The notes below the pieces were generated by a model that saw only the letters and a program-made list of their open reading frames with translations, searched no databases and was not told the DNA's origin. A stretch of DNA of 5,054 nt from Rhodobacterales bacterium (GTDB taxonomy: Bacteria; Pseudomonadota; Alphaproteobacteria; Rhodobacterales; Rhodobacteraceae). This document shows positions 4,921 to 5,054 of the stretch, one piece after another. How positions within the stretch are numbered: position 1 is the first letter of the stretch; the number at the start of each line of letters is the position of its first letter. Position numbers and translations under genes: made by a program. Where the stretch lies: the NCBI GenBank assembly GCA_025357355.1, contig JANXPK010000133.1:1-5054 (forward strand), in the 5' to 3' direction.

Positions 4921-5054
4921 ATGGGCAAGGCAAAGTTTGAACGCAACAAGCCGCATGTGAACATTGGCACGATCGGCCATGTGGACCACGGCAAGACGAC
5001 GCTGACGGCGGCGATCACCAAGTATTTCGGCGAATTCAAGGCCTATGATCAGAT
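4921..5054 (+). CDS. tuf: Elongation factor Tu, N-terminal part (runs off the right edge)
   Basis: The first 44 residues of EF-Tu, the GTPase that brings aminoacyl-tRNA to the ribosome A site. The start MGKAKFERNKPHVNIGTIGH is the standard proteobacterial N-terminus, followed by the G1 P-loop GHVDHGKT (19-26), which binds the GTP phosphates, and TLTAAITKYFGEFKAYDQ leading into switch I. The full protein is about 390 residues, so roughly 345 lie beyond the window. The ATG has GAGGG eight bases upstream. The gene before it is not fusA and is on the other strand, so this copy has its own promoter and is not the one at the end of the str operon; many proteobacteria carry two tuf copies, and one usually precedes tRNA-Trp, secE and nusG. 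Confidence 0.97.
   Translation, partial: MGKAKFERNKPHVNIGTIGHVDHGKTTLTAAITKYFGEFKAYDQ

Noticed and set aside
4107..5039. 310-codon minus-strand frame overlapping the membrane protein and tuf
   Set aside because: It runs antisense to the clear EF-Tu start and out of frame with the membrane protein; its composition is proline/arginine-rich, as in GC-rich shadow frames.

Overview
The window looks like a piece of a high-GC alphaproteobacterial chromosome, most likely from the Rhodobacteraceae (Rhodobacter/Gemmobacter type). The grounds are the strong GC bias in codon third positions, an EF-Tu N-terminus of proteobacterial type, a PiuC-type iron/2-oxoglutarate hydroxylase, an RTX-type secreted protein end, and a TGA-N9-TCA palindrome of the kind described for iron regulation (RirA/IscR-like) in this class. 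The genus is inference; nothing here fixes a species.

Layout from left to right. (1) The last 86 codons of a plus-strand gene whose product ends like RTX/serralysin-type calcium-binding secreted proteins. (2) Facing it, a two-gene minus-strand unit: an unrecognised exported protein (928-1758), then a PiuC/YbiX-type dioxygenase (269-928), with stop and start sharing one base. A promoter (TTGACG-N17-TATGCC) and a perfect 6-bp-arm palindrome fitting TGA-N9-TCA sit just upstream. (3) A 349-bp gap (1759-2107) with that control region at one end, an AT-rich island (about 27% GC over 1981-2050) in the middle, and two hairpins next to the P450 stop that look like its transcription end. (4) A cytochrome P450 on the minus strand (2108-3487), whose start is best placed at a codon with a strong GGAGG site. 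(5) A divergent plus-strand lipoprotein of unknown role (3622-4203). (6) A convergent minus-strand five-helix membrane protein (4208-4753) that appears to need a TTG or GTG start. (7) The first 44 codons of tuf (EF-Tu), plus strand from 4921, with its leader region.

How the genes work together. The only clear functional unit is the piuC pair. The dioxygenase family is tied to iron uptake in Gram-negative bacteria, the partner has a signal peptide and weak resemblance to extracytoplasmic helical domains of iron-uptake proteins, and the operator type fits iron control. The P450, lipoprotein and membrane protein show no evident shared pathway, and no ferredoxin or reductase partner for the P450 lies in the window. 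There are no RNA genes, CRISPR arrays, transposases or attachment sites that I can support. The most useful leads are the putative iron operator with its coupled unknown exported protein, and the four-half-site hairpin cluster after the P450.
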